From positions 62,001-126,000 of the forward strand of contig JAKALP010000014.1 in NCBI GenBank assembly GCA_021824175.1: a stretch of DNA of 64,000 nucleotides, given 5' to 3'. Below the pieces are notes generated by a model. The model had not been told where the DNA came from, made no database searches, and saw only the letters and a list, made by a program, of their open reading frames with translations. Below, one piece after another: positions 61,049-64,000 of this stretch (the stretch's first letter is position 1; each line of letters opens with the position of its first letter). The stretch is from Deltaproteobacteria bacterium (GTDB lineage: Bacteria > Desulfobacterota > Desulfobacteria > Desulfobacterales > Desulfosarcinaceae). The position numbers were made by a program, and so were the translations under genes.

Positions 61049-63802
61049 ATGGAGAAAAAACCCCTCAAAGAACAGCTGGCCTACTTCGGCCGCACCATGG
61101 CTCTCCTGCTCAACCGGACCCTGATGTACCAGCCCAGCCATCCGGTCATCAAGCAGTCGATCACCGATGTTTTGACCGCCGCCACGGGAGTGATGGAATC
61201 GGTCTCGCCACTGGTGTTCATTCTTAACCGCGGCCTGTTTTACATCGACGAGGAAGCGCTCGATCCGCGCATCAACATCAGCCGTGTCGCAACCCTATTC
61301 AAGAACAATGATATTCAATCGATCTCTTTTGAAAAAGGAGTACTGGAGAGCGAAATCCAAATTTTCGCGGAGCTCTTTTCGGGATTGCTTCTGACCTCTT
61401 CAACGGAAAGCATTAAAGATAAACTGCACAAACGCGGTGTCTTCAACATAAAGATCAACCATGTCACTTTCAAGAAGGTTACCGAGGATGACCAGGTCGT
61501 ATCCCGCGATGCATTAAAAAAAGTCACACCCATGATGGATACGGACGATCAGGAGAGCCGCAAAAAGTTCATAGAGACCGTGCTTGAAAGCGTGATGTCC
61601 GAGGAGTTATCCAAAACACTCAACATCACCAACCTGATGGCCAACCCCCAGTCCTTTTCACAGAAGATGATTGAAGCCGATTTGGCCGGCGCGCTTCAAC
61701 CCAGAGCAGGCGGCGGGGCGGGCCCGGATGGGTCGCCCGGTGGGGCCGAAGGCGCTGCGGGCGGAGATGGCGCGGGTGGCGGTCCGGGTATGGGCGGCGG
61801 CGCCGGCATGGGAGACGGCACGGGTAGCGGCACTGGACCAGGTGCCGGAGGCGGCACCGGGCTGGGCGCGGGTGGCGGCGCGGGGGCGGGTACCGTTGGC
61901 GGTGCTGGGTCTGGCACGGGTGGGGGCTTTGGAGCTGGGACTGGGCCAGGCATGGGTGGCGGTGGTGACGCGGGCCCTTCGGGAGATACCACGCAGATGC
62001 GGCGCACGGCCACCGGCACGGTGATCGATGACAAGCTATCCGCCGCCATGGAAGAAGAACCGGCCGACACCAAAGGCGGCCTGGGCGGCCGCAGAGGCGC
62101 ATCCGGCGCAGCAGCCGGGACATCGTCAGATGGAGGGGGTGGCCCGGCTCCAGGCGGAGCAGACGGTACCCAAGGTCAGGGAGGCGGCGGTCTTTCCGCG
62201 GGACCCGGCGGGGCAGTCTCCGCCGCGCCCCAAGGGACTGCGGAGGTTGTCACCGAGGGCACGGGCGCCGGCGGGGCCAGAAGCCACGGTTCATTGCTGA
62301 TCCAGCAGCTGGAACAAATGCACCTTGAAGTCGATAAGCATTTGCAGGGCCAAGGAGAAGTAAGCATTTCCGACCTGGCCCAAGCTATCTTCGACATGAA
62401 GAAGCAATTATTGGAAGGTATCCAGGCCCAAAAAGCGTTGGGCATCGCCTACGCCAATGAAAATGCCATCCTGGATGCCGCCAACAAGATGACCGATCAA
62501 GTCCTGATGGAACTCATCAAGGAGGAGTACCGGGCCGGCACCATCACCACGCCCCGCCTCGCTTATATTATCCGCCGGCTAATCCCCGAAGCAGCCGAGC
62601 TCAAGCGCTTGCTGCCCATGATTAAAAAAACGCTGGTGGCCGCGGGGATGCCGGTATCCGAATTCTTGAACCTCATCCATGAATTGCGCAATGAACTTCA
62701 GAGCGAAGAACTGACGCGCGTGTTACAGGAAAGCGCCGAAAGCATTGGCATGGAAGGCGGAGAGTTGATCGAAGAAATCCGGCGCAATCCCACCCAGGCC
62801 GCGGAGTTGATTTATCTATCCTCCGAGATCCGCAAGGGCGGCGGCGATGAGTCGGCCTTATCGGATATTTTGATCGAATACGTGGATCGCCTCGGTGCCC
62901 AGATGGCCAAGGATGCGGCTGAAGGCAGTAATCCCGACGGCGCGGCCCACGTCAAAAAAGTGATGGGGGAAGTAGAGTCCACGCTGCTCAAAAAGCTCGG
63001 CGAAATGAACGTCCACACCGACATGCTCACCCGCATGGAGCAGCGCATCAATGAGCGCATGGAGTCGATCCTGGATAAAATGCGCGTTGAATGGCTTCAT
63101 GCCAAAACCGGCCAACAGGAGCCGGAAAAGCCCAAATTGTTCAGCGTATTGCAAACCTTGGAACACAATCCCGGCGATGATGAAGAACTCAGAGCCATCT
63201 TGAAGACGATCCGTAGCAAGGCCGATTCCGGTGAGATCGCTGAAAATGATTTCAGCCAGATCCAAAAAGAGATCGAACACCAGAAACGGCTGATAAAGGG
63301 AAGCACAACCGGCGGCGGCATGCAAGATGGCATTTTGTCTTCCGATGACTTGCTATTCATCATGGAAAAAGAGATCGCCCGAGCCAAACGCTTTGGCGTT
63401 CCTTTTTCCACCATGGCCCTGGCTTTCGTCACGGCCACGCCCAGAATGAAAGCAGAAGAAAATCCGATAACCGCCGAAGCCATACTCAATGCGGCGCTTG
63501 AGAAGCTATCCAATACCTTCCGGTCCACGGACTACCTGGGACGCATCGGCAAAAACCGTATCCTAGCGGTACTGCCCATGTGCAAGGAAAGAGAAGCAAA
63601 GAATGCTTTGGCCCGAATTCTGAGAGTACTTCACTCCGCCCCTCTGAATGTGGATGGAGTTCAGGTGCAATTGCGCGTGGCCGGCGTGACCGCCAACTAC
63701 GATATTGAGCGCGCCATGGAGGCCAGGGTTTTTGCGAAAGATCTCTCCAACAAACTGGCGGACATGGTATCACGCATCAAAAATGTTCAAGTGCTTTTTT
63801 GA
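61049..63802 (+). CDS. Large signalling protein with glycine-rich linker and degenerate GGDEF domain
   Basis: The 917-residue protein has three parts. The N-terminus (1-210) contains a domain starting EQLAYFGRTMALLLNRTLMY with HPVIKQSITDVL, similar to domains in other deltaproteobacterial signalling proteins. Residues 214-410 are a low-complexity linker of glycine, alanine and acidic residues (mostly G-x-G-x repeats) interrupted by VIDDKLSAAMEEEPADTK. The middle (420-730) is helical, probably coiled coils. Residues about 760-917 look like a diguanylate cyclase fold (FGVPFSTMALAFVTATP, RSTDYLGRIGKNRILAVLP) in which the GG(D/E)EF site is replaced by GKNRI, so no cyclase activity is expected. 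ATG 61049 is preferred, with GGAAG upstream; the frame upstream of it lies in the kinase gene. Confidence 0.85.
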   Translation: MEKKPLKEQLAYFGRTMALLLNRTLMYQPSHPVIKQSITDVLTAATGVMESVSPLVFILNRGLFYIDEEALDPRINISRVATLFKNNDIQSISFEKGVLESEIQIFAELFSGLLLTSSTESIKDKLHKRGVFNIKINHVTFKKVTEDDQVVSRDALKKVTPMMDTDDQESRKKFIETVLESVMSEELSKTLNITNLMANPQSFSQKMIEADLAGALQPRAGGGAGPDGSPGGAEGAAGGDGAGGGPGMGGGAGMGDGTGSGTGPGAGGGTGLGAGGGAGAGTVGGAGSGTGGGFGAGTGPGMGGGGDAGPSGDTTQMRRTATGTVIDDKLSAAMEEEPADTKGGLGGRRGASGAAAGTSSDGGGGPAPGGADGTQGQGGGGLSAGPGGAVSAAPQGTAEVVTEGTGAGGARSHGSLLIQQLEQMHLEVDKHLQGQGEVSISDLAQAIFDMKKQLLEGIQAQKALGIAYANENAILDAANKMTDQVLMELIKEEYRAGTITTPRLAYIIRRLIPEAAELKRLLPMIKKTLVAAGMPVSEFLNLIHELRNELQSEELTRVLQESAESIGMEGGELIEEIRRNPTQAAELIYLSSEIRKGGGDESALSDILIEYVDRLGAQMAKDAAEGSNPDGAAHVKKVMGEVESTLLKKLGEMNVHTDMLTRMEQRINERMESILDKMRVEWLHAKTGQQEPEKPKLFSVLQTLEHNPGDDEELRAILKTIRSKADSGEIAENDFSQIQKEIEHQKRLIKGSTTGGGMQDGILSSDDLLFIMEKEIARAKRFGVPFSTMALAFVTATPRMKAEENPITAEAILNAALEKLSNTFRSTDYLGRIGKNRILAVLPMCKEREAKNALARILRVLHSAPLNVDGVQVQLRVAGVTANYDIERAMEARVFAKDLSNKLADMVSRIKNVQVLF

Positions 63803-63941
63803 TGACCTCGCCCCGATTTTACTTTATTTTTCCTGAATGTGCACCGCTATTTCGCCAGCCGGCCAACTGGGGCTGAAGAAGAATTTTAAGACTTTATTCA
63901 AAGCCTATAGCGGTCGCAGTGCTGTAACAATGTAATGGGGT

Positions 63942-64000
63942 CTACTTCTTCGCCGGCAATATCTTCTCCATGGCGGCCGATGGCATGCGCACCACGGCGT
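63942..64000 (-). CDS. C-terminal end of an unidentified gene entering from the right
   Basis: A minus-strand frame is open from the window edge to a TAG at 63944-63942 and reads VVRMPSAAMEKILPAKK at its end. Only about 19 codons are visible, so identity cannot be given and it may not be coding at all. The 8-bp inverted repeat ACCGCTAT (63843-63850)/ATAGCGGT (63907-63914) in the gap before it could be part of a convergent terminator. Confidence 0.3.
   Translation of the reverse strand, partial: AVVRMPSAAMEKILPAKK

Overview
The window looks like chromosome of an anaerobic, sulfate-reducer-type member of the Desulfobacterota (former Deltaproteobacteria), probably Desulfobacteraceae/Desulfosarcina-like. 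This rests on a tandem HdrA-MvhD-MetV-MetF redox/C1 operon, a sigma-54 promoter with an enhancer-binding regulator beside it, kinases with cysteine-rich PAS domains, and the general protein style. The placement is inference; there is no rRNA in the window.

Region 1 (1-10.7 kb, minus strand) reads as one long operon starting from a near-perfect -24/-12 promoter at 10664-10678. Its order is a TusA-like protein without its cysteine, a MetF-family reductase, a double HdrA flavoprotein, MvhD, MetV, a second MetF, a CheY-like receiver, two ACT-domain proteins, a PAS histidine kinase and a REC-PAS-histidine kinase that runs off the left edge. Together they suggest methylenetetrahydrofolate reduction coupled to an Hdr-type electron-transfer (possibly bifurcating) flavoprotein, with its own signalling genes. 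A PAS-AAA-Fis sigma-54 activator is divergently encoded at 10835 behind two palindromes and is followed by an SDR oxidoreductase.

Region 2 (13.5-49.1 kb, plus strand) is a large surface-glycan locus. It first encodes nonulosonic acid synthesis: a NeuA-HAD fusion, a short NeuB, then PseB, PseC, PseF, a methyltransferase, an aldo/keto reductase, a cytidylyltransferase-aminotransferase fusion, PseG, a PseJ-like formyltransferase (no PseH is seen) and PseI. After a surface-carbohydrate protein comes a tight eight-gene cassette (26.5-33.2 kb): Gfo/Idh oxidoreductase, GmhA-like isomerase, D-2-hydroxyacid dehydrogenase, SDR, dehydroquinate-synthase-like enzyme, HpcH-type aldolase, CMP-sugar synthetase and a cyclase-family hydrolase. 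I read this as an undescribed route to a CMP-activated ulosonic or carbocyclic sugar acid, and it is the best candidate for a novel system here. Assembly genes follow: FkbM methyltransferase, glycosyltransferases, Wzx flippase, MBOAT plus SGNH acyltransferase pair, Wzy-like polymerase, capsule-type proteins, a cobalamin-binding-type radical SAM enzyme, Wzz and a WecA-like initiating transferase.

Region 3 (49.4-55.3 kb) holds a 1070-residue multi-SLBB polysaccharide exporter and two predicted outer-membrane beta-barrels, presumably the export end of the same system. A strong bidirectional terminator separates it from convergent sppA.

Region 4 (55.5-64 kb) is housekeeping and signalling: sppA and polA on the minus strand with a MITE-like 23-bp inverted repeat between them, then on the plus strand a small cysteine-rich protein, a Ser/Thr kinase and a glycine-rich protein ending in a degenerate GGDEF domain. 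The 3' end of a minus-strand gene may enter at the right edge. I saw no tRNA, rRNA, CRISPR array or insertion sequence.
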